A stretch of DNA of 64,000 nt from Macrotis lagotis (Eukaryota; Chordata; Mammalia; Peramelemorphia; Peramelidae): assembly GCF_037893015.1 (NCBI RefSeq), contig NC_133666.1, positions 163,627,611-163,691,610 on the forward strand. Reading direction: 5' to 3'. This document shows, piece after piece, positions 1-11,460 of the stretch. Position numbers and translations under genes: made by a program. How positions within the stretch are numbered: the first letter of the stretch is position 1; every line of letters begins with the position of its first letter. The notes beneath the pieces were generated by a model that had not been told where the DNA came from, did no database searches, and saw only the letters and a program-made list of their open reading frames with translations.

Positions 1-1229
1 TTGATTGCATTAAATTAAAATGCTTTTGCACAGACAAAAACCACTGTAACCGAGATCAAAAGAAATTAAGTAAATTAGGAAGCAATTTTTATTACTAGTG
101 TTTCTCACAAAGGACTCATCTCTAAAATATACAAAGAACTGAGTCAAATCTTCAAAAAAAGATGACATATTCCCCAATAGACAAATGTTTAAAGGATATT
201 TCTCATCATTTCACAGATGAGGAAATGATCAAATGATGAAATGGTCAAATAGCAAATGGTCAAAGGATATTCCCCACCATATTTCCTCAGATCAGGAAAT
301 CAAAACAATCCATATACATATGAAAAATTTCTGTAAATCACTAATTATTAGAGAAATGCAAATTAAAATATCCCTGAGGTACTACTTCATACCTCTGAGA
401 ATATAACCAGAAAGGGCAATGATCAATGTTGGAAGAGTTGTGGGAAATCTGGGATACTAGAAAGTGTTGGTAGAACTGTGAACTCATCCAAGTTTTATGG
501 AGAACAATTTGGAATTATGCCCAAAGGGCAATAAAAAAATGACCATACCCTTTTACAGGGCATTAGCACTACTGGGTCTATATCCTGAAGAGATTATGAA
601 AAAGGGTAGAAACATCACCTGTGCAAAAATGTTCATAGGTGCCCTGTTTGTCGTGGCAAAGAATTGGAAACTGAGGGACTGTCTATCGATTGGGGAATGG
701 TTTAACAAACTGTGGTATATGCATGTGATGGAATGCTATTGTTCTATTAGAACCCAGGAGGGATGGTAATTCAGAGAAACCTGGAAGGATTTGCATGAAC
801 TGATGCTGAGCAAGATGAGCAGAACATTGTACACCCTAACAGCAACATGAGAGTGGTGATCAAACTTATTGGACTTTCTCATACCAACAGGGCAACAATC
901 AGGCACAATTTTGGAGTACCTGTGACCGGGAATGCCATTTATATCCTGAGAAAGAATTATGGAGTTTGAACAAAGACCAAGGACTATTACCTTTAATTAA
1001 AAAAAATGTTGTCTTATGTAATTCTGCTGTATCTCATACTTTATATTTCTTCCTTAAGTATACAATTTGTCTCTCATCACATTCAACTTAGATCAATGCC
1101 TACTATGGGAATGATGTAAAGAGTGATGTAAAAAACTGCCTTCTATTGGAGGTGGTGGGAGGTAAGTGAGATTGGGGAAAAAAAATTGTAAAACTCAAAA
1201 TAAATAAAACCTTTCTAAAATTAAAAAAA
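1..1229 (+). repeat. LINE-1 3' end (ORF2 C-terminus and 3'UTR)
   Basis: This is the distal part of a marsupial LINE-1, continuing from beyond the window edge. Translation across the first kilobase gives the L1 ORF2 C-terminal pattern seen in the other copies here. A 90-codon open stretch at 497-769 includes 'ALLGLYPEEIMKKGRN', a conserved L1 ORF2 C-terminal segment. It is followed by the 3'UTR with 'gagaaagaattatggag' and an A-rich end near 1205-1229. The reading frame is broken, so it encodes no enzyme. A short near-duplication of the 'aaatggtcaaa' segment lies at 205-265. Confidence 0.85.
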
Positions 1230-1248
1230 CCAAAGGGAAATGTTCTAT

Positions 1249-1668
1249 ATGCAATTTAACAATAATATTGTAGGGTGATTAGGTGTGAATGACTTTCCTT
1301 TCCCCAGGGACCCAAGACAACTTTGAAGGACTCACGATAAAGAGCACTATCCATGCCAAAGAGTGAGTTAATGGTGTCTGAATGCAGATTGAAGCAAACT
1401 TTTTTAAATTTATTTTTCTTGTGGTTCCTTTTTTTGGGGGGGGTGCATTATGTTACTTTTTACAACTATTGTCATATATATTGTGGTATGACTGTTGTGG
1501 TAATGTTTTTCATCACTACACATTTTAAACTCATAACAAATAATTTTCTTTCTTGATGAGAAAGATTGATGTGGAAGGAAGGGAAAGAATCAGAGCTCAA
1601 GATTTTTCAAAGTAAATGTTGAAATTGGCTTTTGTACATAACTGGGGAAAAATAAAATACAATAATAT
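1249..1668 (+). repeat. LINE-1 3'UTR fragment, second subfamily
   Basis: It resembles 34000-34366 and 51725-52071 over the stretch around 'gacccaagacaac...gaaggact...gataa' and 'ttaatggtgt.tgaatgcagattgaagc'. It differs from the 3'UTR of the L1 just upstream, so it is a separate insertion or a different L1 lineage lying directly behind the first element. It is non-coding; the 67-codon open frame inside it is chance. Confidence 0.65.
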
Positions 1669-3127
1669 ACAAAAAAGTATTATTTTCCAGTATTTTGCAG
1701 TATACATTTATAATGATTTATTCTTTAATATGCTGAGTCTTATTAATCACAATCATCATTATAGTCTATTTGATTAACTTTTCACTTTTTTAATAACTCA
1801 TATACCTAAGGAATCATTTTAACTAGGATCTGCTATCTATTTACATCATCTTGCTATTTTCTTTCAGTTCTGTGTCTGTATGAGAGATTGTTTTCTCTTA
1901 TGTGATTTAAATATGCAAGCTTTTACTTATTAATATAGCTTTGCACTATTATTTGGATGATAAAAGGAATATTGAAGAGACTGAAGAAATTATTACTGTG
2001 TAGTGAATTGCTGGCACATTGTTTCTTCCTTATATGGAAACTTTTGTTTTCTGTCATCAATAATCATTTTTTTATCCTTTTCAAGTCATCTTTTGACAGT
2101 TGCAGTTGGAGTTTTTAATCCTTGGAGCTTCCCTGCAGAACCCCTGCCCTAAGCAAGTCTCAGATGTCTGGCTGATCGACAAGGTTTGTATTCATCTCAG
2201 GATTAGAAAAAGTCAGCTTCCCTATCCTCCCCCTTTTCTCCAATCTTCTTTGCTCTCTCATTGCTACTTCATGTCAGTTAAGCAGAAAGGATAGGTCATT
2301 TTACACATAAAAGATTATCAAAAGAACTTGTGACATTCAAAACATGGGCATTTCTGAAAAAATCACCTTTGGCAACATCATAGAAAATGTTTCCTTAAAT
2401 TTTAAATATCTCCCAGTTCTCTTAGTTTTACCTGATTCTTGAAAATATTTTCATTAGGAAACAATTCCAAAGGATAATATAATTTCATGATAATTTCTAG
2501 TTTCTATCCCTAGGTGATTAAATTAGTTTCTATTGGCCTGGATATCAATTCAAGAAATGCTTTCTATAGTTTAATGAAATAAATCAAGTGATACTCGTTG
2601 ACTTTGCACTTGTATTTTTCTCATACAAAAGTAAATACCAATTAAAATTATTCAAAGCCTAGCCAAAATTCACATACTACAACAATAAAACTACTGTACT
2701 TTTTTAAAAGTTGTTGTTTAAGTAAGAAAAACAAATCTGGGTTTATTAAAAAAAAGGATTTAGTCTAAATCTTGAGGTGAAAAATCCACAAATGCTCCTT
2801 TGTATCAAAGAAAAGCTAAGATAGGGCTATTTTAAATTCCAATCAAAGATCTCTGGTCTGGAACACTAATAAGTAGGTAAAATATTTTGAATTAAAGTTG
2901 AAAAACAATTCATGTATTGCATTAATACAGAGAGCCATTTTCCAAGTAAACCACTACTTTTGGACTTTTGACAATGAGTTCTCTATTCCTAGAGACTTTC
3001 AGAGACTTGATCACCACTCATAAAAGTTGATAAAGTCAAAATTCAATATTTTGTATTTGGTAGTATTAGACAATCTTAGGGATTTCTTCCCATTTAAATC
3101 TATTATTTTTTGTGATAGAATAACATT
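1669..3127. other. AT-rich unassigned DNA
   Basis: I see no gene, RNA or repeat that I can name in this stretch. Open frames are short and have no recognisable motifs. A slightly more GC-rich patch at about 2100-2290 has no splice-site context that would support an exon. Confidence 0.5.
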
Positions 3128-3308
3128 AAAGAAATTAAGTTGGGGGTGCTGGATGGCACAGTGGATAAAGCACCGTCCCTGGAGTCAGGAGTACCTGGGT
3201 TCAAATCCGGTCTCAGACACTTAATAATTACCTAGCCATGTGGCCTTGGGCAAGCCACTTAACCCCCATTGCCTTGCAAAAAAAAGCTAAAAAAAAGAAA
3301 TTAAGTTG
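3128..3308 (+). mobile_element. tRNA-like SINE with perfect 15-bp target duplication
   Basis: The element body runs from about 3143 to 3293. It has the marsupial SINE core ('ggcacagtggataaagcacc', 'ctggagtcaggagtacctgg', 'acttaataattacctag', 'ggccttgggcaagccactta') and ends in 'gccttgcaaaa' plus an A-rich tail. The sequence aaagaaattaagttg occurs at both ends (3128-3142 and 3294-3308). A perfect duplication of this length indicates L1-type target-primed insertion and a fairly young copy. Confidence 0.95.
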
Positions 3309-3439
3309 TAACATAACATAGCTTCTCTCAGTGCATCAATGGGAGAGTGCTAATAAGCTGCTTATGTTTTAGAACTTTCTTCCCCATCTCTTGTCCTCTT
3401 TGCACTGCCTTTCATGTCTATGGAACATCACAGTAGAAA

Positions 3440-3590
3440 CTGATACTCCATGAGTTTATAAATAAGGAAACTAAGGTTTATAAAGCACAATTAATTTTTC
3501 CGATAAATAAATGTTAAAATCAAAATTCAAACTCAGGTCTTCCTAACTCAAAGCCCACTACTCTTTCCATTTAGCCCCTTGTTTATAACT
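3440..3590 (-). repeat. MIR-type SINE, diverged
   Basis: On the plus strand it reads 'aaggaaactaaggtt', then 'attcaaactcaggtcttcctaactc', then 'cccactactctttcca'. This is the reverse complement of the MIR core and promoter side (box B equivalent 'gttcaaatc'). It is strongly diverged and has no visible target duplication. Confidence 0.7.
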
Positions 3591-4057
3591 ATTTAGGTAA
3601 AAGAGAAATGCAGCAAAGGCTTTTAAGGAAGAAAGATAAATATGAGAGAGATAAAGAGAAATGACATAGATTAAAATCAGAGATGTTCACAGTTGCATAT
3701 ACAACATATATACCACCTTTATTAACCTCAAGAAGCATTTTTTTGTCAGTATAGATAGTCATGTAATTTGGGTCTGTTCTCATACAGGTTTATCCAGTGA
3801 TTCAGGATAATCATTATAATTCATATACCAGAGAAATAAAAATAACTTGACAAATACTAGTATATAAAAAGAATGTTATTACTAAACTTAAGAAGAAGGC
3901 CTCCATATGTACTTTGGCAACTGACCAGCTTGACTACCCAGTTGTTATTAAGACTAGTGTGAATTCCACTGAAACTCTGTCTCAAAGCCTTCATTGTCTG
4001 GTCCTTTTATGTCTCAGGCAGAAGAAGAACCAATTCAATGATGCTTTCAAGAACTGG
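3591..4057. other. unassigned DNA
   Basis: No gene or named repeat is seen. The 64-codon minus-strand open frame at 3589-3783 has no motif and is best taken as chance in AT-rich DNA. Confidence 0.45.
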
Positions 4058-4540
4058 CTTCCAGGTGGAGTCAAGACAGTGGCATGAAACTAGGAAGTTC
4101 TTGGAATTTTTTCCCAAAACAAAAAGAAAATTAAACAATAGAATGCACAAAAAAATCAAAGTAAAATAACTTTACAGCTCAAGATATCTTGGAGGGACAT
4201 TAGAAAAGGTGTGCTTCATATGGGTAAAAGGAGGGTGCAGTGCAGCTTAGTCAGGAGAACTGGGAAGGCAGTGGGAAACTTATTAGTCACAATGCAACTT
4301 AGTTCCCAGTTCAACAGACCAGCAGTATAGCAGATCAGTAATAAGTATCATAATCCCACCTTGGAAGACAAAGTCGGAGCCTTGGTATTATAGTGCAGCA
4401 GGCAGGAATGGATTGGACTTCACAAATGCAGGGAGGAGCCTAAGAGCACTTGAGATGTCAGAGTAGAAAGGCAGTGACCAGATCCCAGATGCCCAGCAAA
4501 AAAAAAATATCTTGGGACTACTTATCCCTACTACTTATTA

Positions 4541-4577
4541 TGACTACGACTACGACTACTACTACTACTGCTACTAG

Positions 4578-4622
<45 letters not shown>
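4541..4622 (+). repeat. (ACT)n trinucleotide microsatellite
   Basis: About 27 units of act/tac with a few interruptions near its start ('gactacgactac', 'ctgctactag'). It lies in the 5' part of the decayed L1. In one frame it reads as polythreonine, but the surrounding frame is not a gene. Confidence 0.95.
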
Positions 4623-4625
<3 letters not shown>

Positions 4626-7619
4626 AAATCGAGTCAAGGAAATGAATACTAACCATAGAAAGTTGCTATTCTGATAAGGAAAATAAAAATGTCATCTTAG
4701 AAGAGGAAATCAGTGACCAAATGCCTGCTTCTTGTGGAGCCTCAAAGGAGATAATTAATTATTTTAAAATCCCAAAATTTTTTGGAAGGTGTCAAAAAGA
4801 TTTTAAAAATGAAAAAAGAGAAGAAGAAAAATGGAGAGAAGAAATTAGTTATGCAGAAGAAATATGAAGAAAACAATACCTTTAAAATTAAAATTTACCA
4901 ACTGGAAAAGGAAAACTACTTTAAATGAAAAAGGTAACTGAAGAAAATAAAACCTAAAGATTAGAACTGAACAACTGAAAACTAATGATTATATGAAACA
5001 CCAAGATTCATCAAACAAAACCAAAATGTAGGTAATATAGAAGAAAATGCAAAGTACCTCTTAGGAAAAATGATCAACCTGAAAAATAGATCCAAGAATA
5101 TAATTTATGATTTATTGCTCTACCTGAAAGACATGTCAAAAAAATTGCCTGGACTATATCTTTCAAAATATTATCAATGAAAACTACCTTAATAACTTAG
5201 AATAAGAACATAAATAACCCATCAGTTGCCCAAAGAAGTAGATACCAAAATAAAACTCAAAGGTATTTTGTAGCCAAATTTCAGAATTTTCAGTTAAGAA
5301 GAAAATACTGGAAGTAGTCAAAAATCAAAACAGAACAAATAAAAATAAACTAAAAAATTGAAATATGAGGAAGCCACAATCAGCATTACCTAGCATCACT
5401 GAGATTCAACATTAAAAGATCAAAAGTCCTAGAAAGGTAGACTTTCAACAAAATAGAGGACTTTTAAACTTACATTATAAAAGACCAAAACTGAAAGAAA
5501 ATTTGACTTTTAAATGTAAGGCTCTAGAGATGCACAAAAGAAAAAAATGTTACTCAATCACTACATCCCTATTGCAGAAGACAATACTTTTAATTCTTCA
5601 GAATTGTGTTTCTTTTAGGACAATTTAAAAGAGTATACTAAACATTGTATCAGTTTAAATTAATTATGTTTTGGTGATACCTGTAACTTTTGATAATTGT
5701 ATTTATATTGGGAAGTTTAAGGGAGTGTATTTGGACAGAAGGCTTGTATATAAATTGTGATGTACTGATGCTTTTAGCTTTTGAGTATTACGTTTCTATT
5801 GGAACAGTTGTAGGGAGTACACTTGGACAAAGGTTGTGAGTACTATGTAATTATAATGTGATAATGTTTATAACATTCGAGACTGTACTTCTATTAGGAT
5901 AGGCAAAAGTAGTGTATTAAGAGGGTGTTAATTAAAACAATAAAAAACGAAAACGAAAATGAAAAAATGATTATACTGGAAGAAGGCAGAGGTACTGGAA
6001 GATGAATAACACAACATGGAGAGGCACAAAGGACCATAGTAGAGGAAAATAAGAGAGAGCATGAACCCTGAGGAAATCTTATTCTCAAAATATTTGACTC
6101 TGAATGGGAATAACATACCTTCCTTTATCTGTGCAGATTATAAAAGGAGGGAAAAGAAAAATGGGTAAAGGGAGAATAAAAGGGAAGGGAACTGATATAA
6201 GGAAGAGCAGAGTAGGGAAGGTAGAAGTCAGAATAAAAATGCTGATGAAGAGAAATAAGGGGAGAAGACAAAGAAAAGTACAGATGAGGAGAATATAGGA
6301 TGGAGGGAAATACAGAGTTAATAATAATAACTGTGTATGTGAATGGGATGAATTATTCCATAAGAGGGAAGCAAAAAGCATAGTGGAGTAAAAATCAGAA
6401 TACCACAATATGATGTTTATAAGAATCACATTAGGGGCAAAGAGATACACAGAGGGTGAAGGTAAAAGATGAGAACAGATTATCTTATACTTTATATAAC
6501 AAAGAGATAACAATCCTGATCTCTATCAAAGTAAAAAAAAATAGATATAATTAAAAAGAACAAGGATGGTAAATATATTTTCCTAAATGTTACCTTAAGT
6601 AATGAAGTAATATCAATATTAAACATATATGCATGAAGTACTATAGCATTTGTATTCTTAAGGAGAAACTAAAGGAATTACAGAAAAGCATAGACAACAA
6701 AACTATATTAGTGAGGGACCTCAACATTCCTCTCTCAGAAATAGATAAATCTAATCATAAAAAACCAAGAAGAAAGTTAAGAAGGAAAATATAATTTTAG
6801 AAAAGTTAGATATGATAGCTTTCTGTTGGAAAAATGAATGGGGATGGAAAGGAATATATCTTTTTCTCTAGATTACATGACACCTACACCAAACCTGACC
6901 ATGATCTAGGATAAAAAAAAATAAATCTCAAAGCAAATGCAGAAAGGCAGAAATATTCAGTGTATCTTTTTCAGATCACAATGCAATAAAAAATTATATG
7001 TAATCAAAGGTCATGGAAATATAGACCAACAATTTGTTAAGAACTAAATAATCTAATTTTGTACATGAGTGAATCAAAAAACAAATCATAGAAAGAATCA
7101 ACAATTTCATCCAAGTCAATAGAAATGAAGGGACATCATACCAAAACTTGTGGGACCAAAGCAGTTATTAAAAGCTTTGTAATGCTTGCTTAAATAGATA
7201 AAGAGATCACTGAATAGGGCATACAACTAAAAACCTAGAACAAGAACGAATGAATAATCCCAATTAAATGCAAAAGTAGAAATTTTGCAAATCAAAGGAG
7301 AAATTAATATAATTGAAAGCATGAAAATTATTGAATTAATGAATAAAAATGAGTAAGTTTTATGAAAAAACAAATAAAATAGAAAAAAATACTTTGGCTA
7401 ATTTGATTTAAATAAAAGAATGTAGAAAGTCAAATTACCAGTATCAAAAATTGGAAAGGGTAAACTCAACACCAATGAGGGGGAAATTAAAATAATAATT
7501 ATGGACAATTTTGAACAACTTTAAGTTAATATATCTGAAAATATATGGAAATGGATGTATTTTACTTGCCCAGATGAACAGAAGAATAAATAAAATAATT
7601 AAATTATTTTAGAAAAAGC

Positions 7620-7700
7620 AATTGTAAAATCCATCAATGAATTTTCTATGAAAAACCCTCCAGGGCTTTCATAGAAAATTCATTGATGGATTTTACAATT
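7620..7700. repeat. perfect 34-bp inverted repeat, 13-nt loop
   Basis: The arms are 7620-7653 and 7667-7700, exact reverse complements beginning 'aattgtaaaatccatcaatg'. The loop holds 'aaccctccagggc'. The hairpin lies at the L1 ORF2 position where the consensus reads [11 protein letters not shown]; the right arm replaces the codons after the glycine. This is what a short strand-switching replication error leaves: a locally copied, inverted duplicate. Confidence 0.95.
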
Positions 7701-9734
7701 TCTACAAGTGAATTTTAAGAAACATTTAGGGAACAATTAATTCCAAGGCTATATAAATGATTTGAACAAAAATGGATGAAGAGTTTTGTCAAATTTGTTT
7801 TAAGACAATACAATGCTGACACCTAAATCAGGAAGAGCTGAAATAGACACAGAAGGTTGCAAAACAATTTCCTTAATGAATGCTAATGCAAACATTTAAA
7901 GTAAAACATTTAATAAGGAAATTATAGCAATTTTTCCCTAGGTACAAGTTATACCAGGTATGGCAGGATGATTCAATATTAGGAAAATGTCAACACAATT
8001 AACCATACTAACAACAAAAAGAGCAAATCATGTGGTTTTCTCAATAAATGTTGGTAAAAGTCTTAGACAAAATGCAGCACCATTCATATTAAAAAACAAT
8101 AGAGCATAGGAATAAAGGAGGATTCTTTAAAAATTATAATAAGTATCTTTTAAAATCATCAAAAAGCATTATATGCAATGAGCATAAATTAGAAGCATTC
8201 CAGTAAAATAAAAGGTGAAACAAGAATGTCCATTTTCAACATTATTATTATTCAATATAATATTAGAAAGGCTAGCTTTAGCAATAAGAGAAAATAAAGA
8301 AACTGAAGAAATTAGAATAGGCAATGAGAAAATAAAATTCTCATTCTGTACAGATGATGTGATTATATACTTAGATAATCTAAGAAAATTACCAGAAAAT
8401 TGCTTAAAAATTAACTTTAGCAAAGTAGCAGGTAATAATGTAAACCCACATAAATCAACAGCATTTCTATTTCTTTCCAGCAGGGCACAGCAGCAAGTGA
8501 GAGAAAGACAAATTCCATTTACATCATAAAATATTAGGGAACCTACCTTCCAAGACAAAACCAGAAATTATATGAATACAATTACAAAACACCTTGCACA
8601 AAAATAAAGTCAGATCAAAACAATTAGAATAATCTCAATTGTTCATGGTTGAGTTGAGTTAATATATTAAAAATGACAATTCTACCTAAATTAAATTACT
8701 TATCTAGTGACATACCATTCAAACTACCAAAATATTACTTTAATGAACTATAAAAATAATTACAAAATTCATCTGGAGGAGAAAAATATCAGGTATATTA
8801 AGGAAATTTATGAAAAATAAAATGTAAAGGAGGGTGGTCTAGCCATACCTGATCTAAATTTGTATTTTAAATAACAGTCTTCAAAATTTATTGACATTGG
8901 CAAAGAAATAGAGAATTGGATCAGTGGAATAGATTAGATGAATAGAAAAAGTAGTATATGTCTATGGCAATATACTCTTTGATAAACCCCAAAATGTTAG
9001 CTTACACAATAAAAATTCACCATTTGACAAAAGCTGCCAATAAAACTGGAAACTAGCATAGCAAAAACTGGACTATACCAACGTCTCACACACTCAACTA
9101 AGGTAAAGTTGAAATGCGTACAGAATTTAGACATAAAGGGTGACACTATAATTCAATTAGGAGAACAAGGAAATTTATGATGGAACAAGAAATAGAGAAC
9201 ATTATAAATTCCAAAATGGATAATTTTGACTATATTAATTAATCAAGATTCTACACAGATAAAACCATTGCAATCAATATTAGAAGGAATGCAGAATACT
9301 GGTAAACAATTTTCACAGTTAGTGTTTCAGATAAAGAACTCATTTCTAAAGTATACAAAGCACCAAGTCAAATTTATAAGACTATAATTTATTTTCCAAT
9401 TTGATAAATTGTCAAAGGGTTATGGACAGATTTCACATGAAGATATTAAAGTTAACTTTAGTCATATGAACATCTTCTCCAAATCATTATTAGAGAAAAG
9501 CAATTTAAAATAACTCTGTGGTATAGCCTCACACCTATACTCACACCTATATTGCCAAAAAGACAATAAAGAAAATAATCCATGTTGGAGAAGATGTAGG
9601 AAAACTGGGATACATATGGATTGTTGGTAGAATTGTGAACCAATCCAGTTGTTCTGGAGAACAAGTTGGAGCTATGTCCAAAGGTAAATAATATTGTACA
9701 TACTATTTGATGTAGTAATACCACTTTTATAGTA

Positions 9735-9940
9735 CCATGTGATCACCTTCAATAATACCATGTTAAATGTCTTGGGATTAAGCTAGCAGAATTCCAGTAA
9801 AATCAAAGGTAAGACAAGGATGCCCCTTATAACCATTTCTCAATATTATATTCAAAATATTAGCTTTAGGAATAAGAGAAAAAAATAAATTGAAGAAATT
9901 AGAATAGGTAATGAGGAAACAAAACTTTTGCTCTTTATAT
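9735..9940 (+). repeat. misplaced L1 RT segment inside L1 ORF2 C-terminal region
   Basis: Around 9785-9937 the sequence reads like the RT-domain stretch already present at 8189-8347: 'attccagtaaaat.aaaggt', 'caaggatgcccc', 'ttagctttaggaataagag', 'gaagaaattagaatagg'. It lies between two C-terminal ORF2 segments ('gtagtaataccactt' before, 'agagatcacaaaaagg' after), so it is out of order. The two copies differ by roughly a fifth, which suggests it came from another L1 copy and not from a recent local duplication. Confidence 0.75.
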
Positions 9941-10699
9941 TGCAAAGAGATCACAAAAAGGGGAAAAGACCCATTTGTAGCAAAAATATTTATACCAACA
10001 ATTTATGTAGTGACAATGAATTGCCCACCATCTGGGGAATGACTGAACAAATTATGGTATATGAAACTGATGGAATACTACTGATACTGAGTGAAATAAG
10101 CAGAACCAGGAGAAGACGGTATACATTAACCACATTATGAGAGGATCAACTGTTAGATGCAACTGTTTTCAGTAGTTCAGTGAAAAAGGATAATACTGAG
10201 ACGCTTGTGCAAAATGCCATCCACATTCAGAGAAAAGACTATGAATGCACACCAAAATGTACTGTGTTCATTTTTTATAACTTCTTTTTTCTTTCTTTTT
10301 TCACATATGACTAATATAGAAATATGTTAAATATGATTAATTTATGATTGTAAATGTACAATCTTTATCAGATTGCTTATTACCAAAGTGAGGGGACGGA
10401 GAATGGAGCATGGTAGGAAAATGTGGTATCACAAGTTTACAGAAAGGTGAATGATGAATTATTTTGTATGTAATTGAAGAAAATAATTTAAAAAAATAAC
10501 AGCTGTCCTACTCCTTTAAAGGGCAGTCAGTCAAGTGTACAATGAAATGGGTACTGATCCTACCTTACCAAAGAGTGAATGACATTATTGTAATTAAAAG
10601 AATTGTTCTCTTCAGATCTTAAAAAACAATTAGCTATATTAATGAAAGTCAGTACCTCTCTCATTGATATGGATTAAGTTGCCTTGTGTCTTAGAAAGT

Positions 10700-10733
10700 T
10701 GAGAGAGAAAGAGAGAGACAGAGAGAGAGAGAG

Positions 10734-10798
<65 letters not shown>
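10700..10798 (+). repeat. (GA)n microsatellite
   Basis: Almost pure ga repeats for about 99 bases, with a few early interruptions (aaag, acag, gcga). Long purine tracts of this kind are length-variable; no regulatory role can be shown. Confidence 0.97.
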
Positions 10799-10803
<5 letters not shown>

Positions 10804-11276
10804 TTTAGTCTTTAGTTTGAAGAGAAATATTTTAAAGAGCTACCTATATCTGTAGTCTAGGACATTCTGGATCATATTATAATTGCTTGATTAATGTATA
10901 TTTCTTTTCTTTTATGATTTTATCTCATATGAAATATGTGAGTATTTCATAATTTATACAGGTAATAAAATATATTGATTAGTGTGAAAAAGAAGGAAAA
11001 ACTGAAATGAACTAGCACCTTCATGTGACCAAGAACCACTGCTTCTAATTATTTTTCCCTCTTTTTAAAGTGGTAAATTTTTTCCAGCAGACTTATTGCT
11101 ATATATGTCTTGGTCATCATTTTCCCTTCAGGTTGGAAGATTATGAAATAAAAGCATAGATCCACATTTTGAAAATCAGTTCTAAAAGTACATTCATGAG
11201 AAGTTGAAAAAACAGTGAAATTGCCTACATATTTCAAGGCAGGTAACATTAAGAAGTATCTTGTTCCTCTTCTTTA
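10799..11276. other. unassigned AT-rich DNA
   Basis: Nothing recognisable. The 66-codon minus-strand open frame at 11049-11249 shows no motif. Confidence 0.45.
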
Positions 11277-11460
11277 TAGCCACCTAGATGGTGCAACGAA
11301 TAGAGCTGGCCTTAGAAACAGGAGGATGAGTGTTGGAATCCAGCCTCTGACTTACTAACTGTATCACCTTAGGCAAGTAACTTAACATAATCCTTATTGT
11401 CCTGTATCCAGGTCTATCTCCATTTCTCCTGATACATATCTGGACACTGGCATGTATCAA
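11277..11460 (+). repeat. old CORE-SINE with LINE-like tail
   Basis: The first part matches the marsupial SINE body in diverged form ('gccacctagatggtgcaacg', 'aggaggatgagtgttggaat', 'aggcaagtaacttaac'). After 'attgtcctgtatccagg' it continues 'tctatctccatttctcctgatacatatctgg', the reverse complement of parts of the repeat at 17335-17640. This copy therefore joins the tRNA-like body to that tail and identifies the tail as the SINE's 3' end. Confidence 0.6.

Larger units (their letters stand above)
4058..10498 (+). mobile_element. LINE-1, near full length, heavily decayed
   Basis: All L1 parts appear in order. A 5'UTR-like start ('gtggagtcaagacagtgg') lies at 4070. A lysine-rich ORF1 remnant runs through about 4640-5560. 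The A/G-rich inter-ORF stretch is at about 5950-6350. ORF2 runs from about 6320: the endonuclease SDHN-type site reads 'tcagatcacaatgcaat' at 6973, and the RT region includes 'NIILERLALAIRENKE' at 8245-8290, followed by a position equivalent to FADD that reads 'CTDDV'. The 3'UTR with 'gagaaaagactatgaatg' is near 10230, and the element ends near 10498. The reading frames are broken in dozens of places, so it is inactive. It also carries a trinucleotide expansion, a perfect hairpin and an out-of-order RT piece, listed separately. Confidence 0.85.

Noticed and set aside
2100-2294. Possible host exon in a GC-richer patch
   Set aside because: No convincing splice sites, no family match and no neighbouring exon.
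3143-3215. Possible tRNA gene from box A and box B-like sequences
   Set aside because: It is the tRNA-derived head of a SINE; no cloverleaf with proper acceptor and anticodon arms can be drawn, and the same sequence recurs many times here.
4450-4674. Polythreonine-rich 74-codon frame
   Set aside because: It is the translation of an (ACT)n microsatellite inside a decayed L1, with no protein context.
6085-6513. 142-codon minus-strand frame, hydrophobic and leucine/phenylalanine rich
   Set aside because: It is antisense to the purine-rich L1 inter-ORF spacer; composition alone explains the open frame and the hydrophobic look.
8169-8558. 129-codon minus-strand frame
   Set aside because: It is antisense to the L1 RT region, whose sense strand gives recognisable ORF2 residues.
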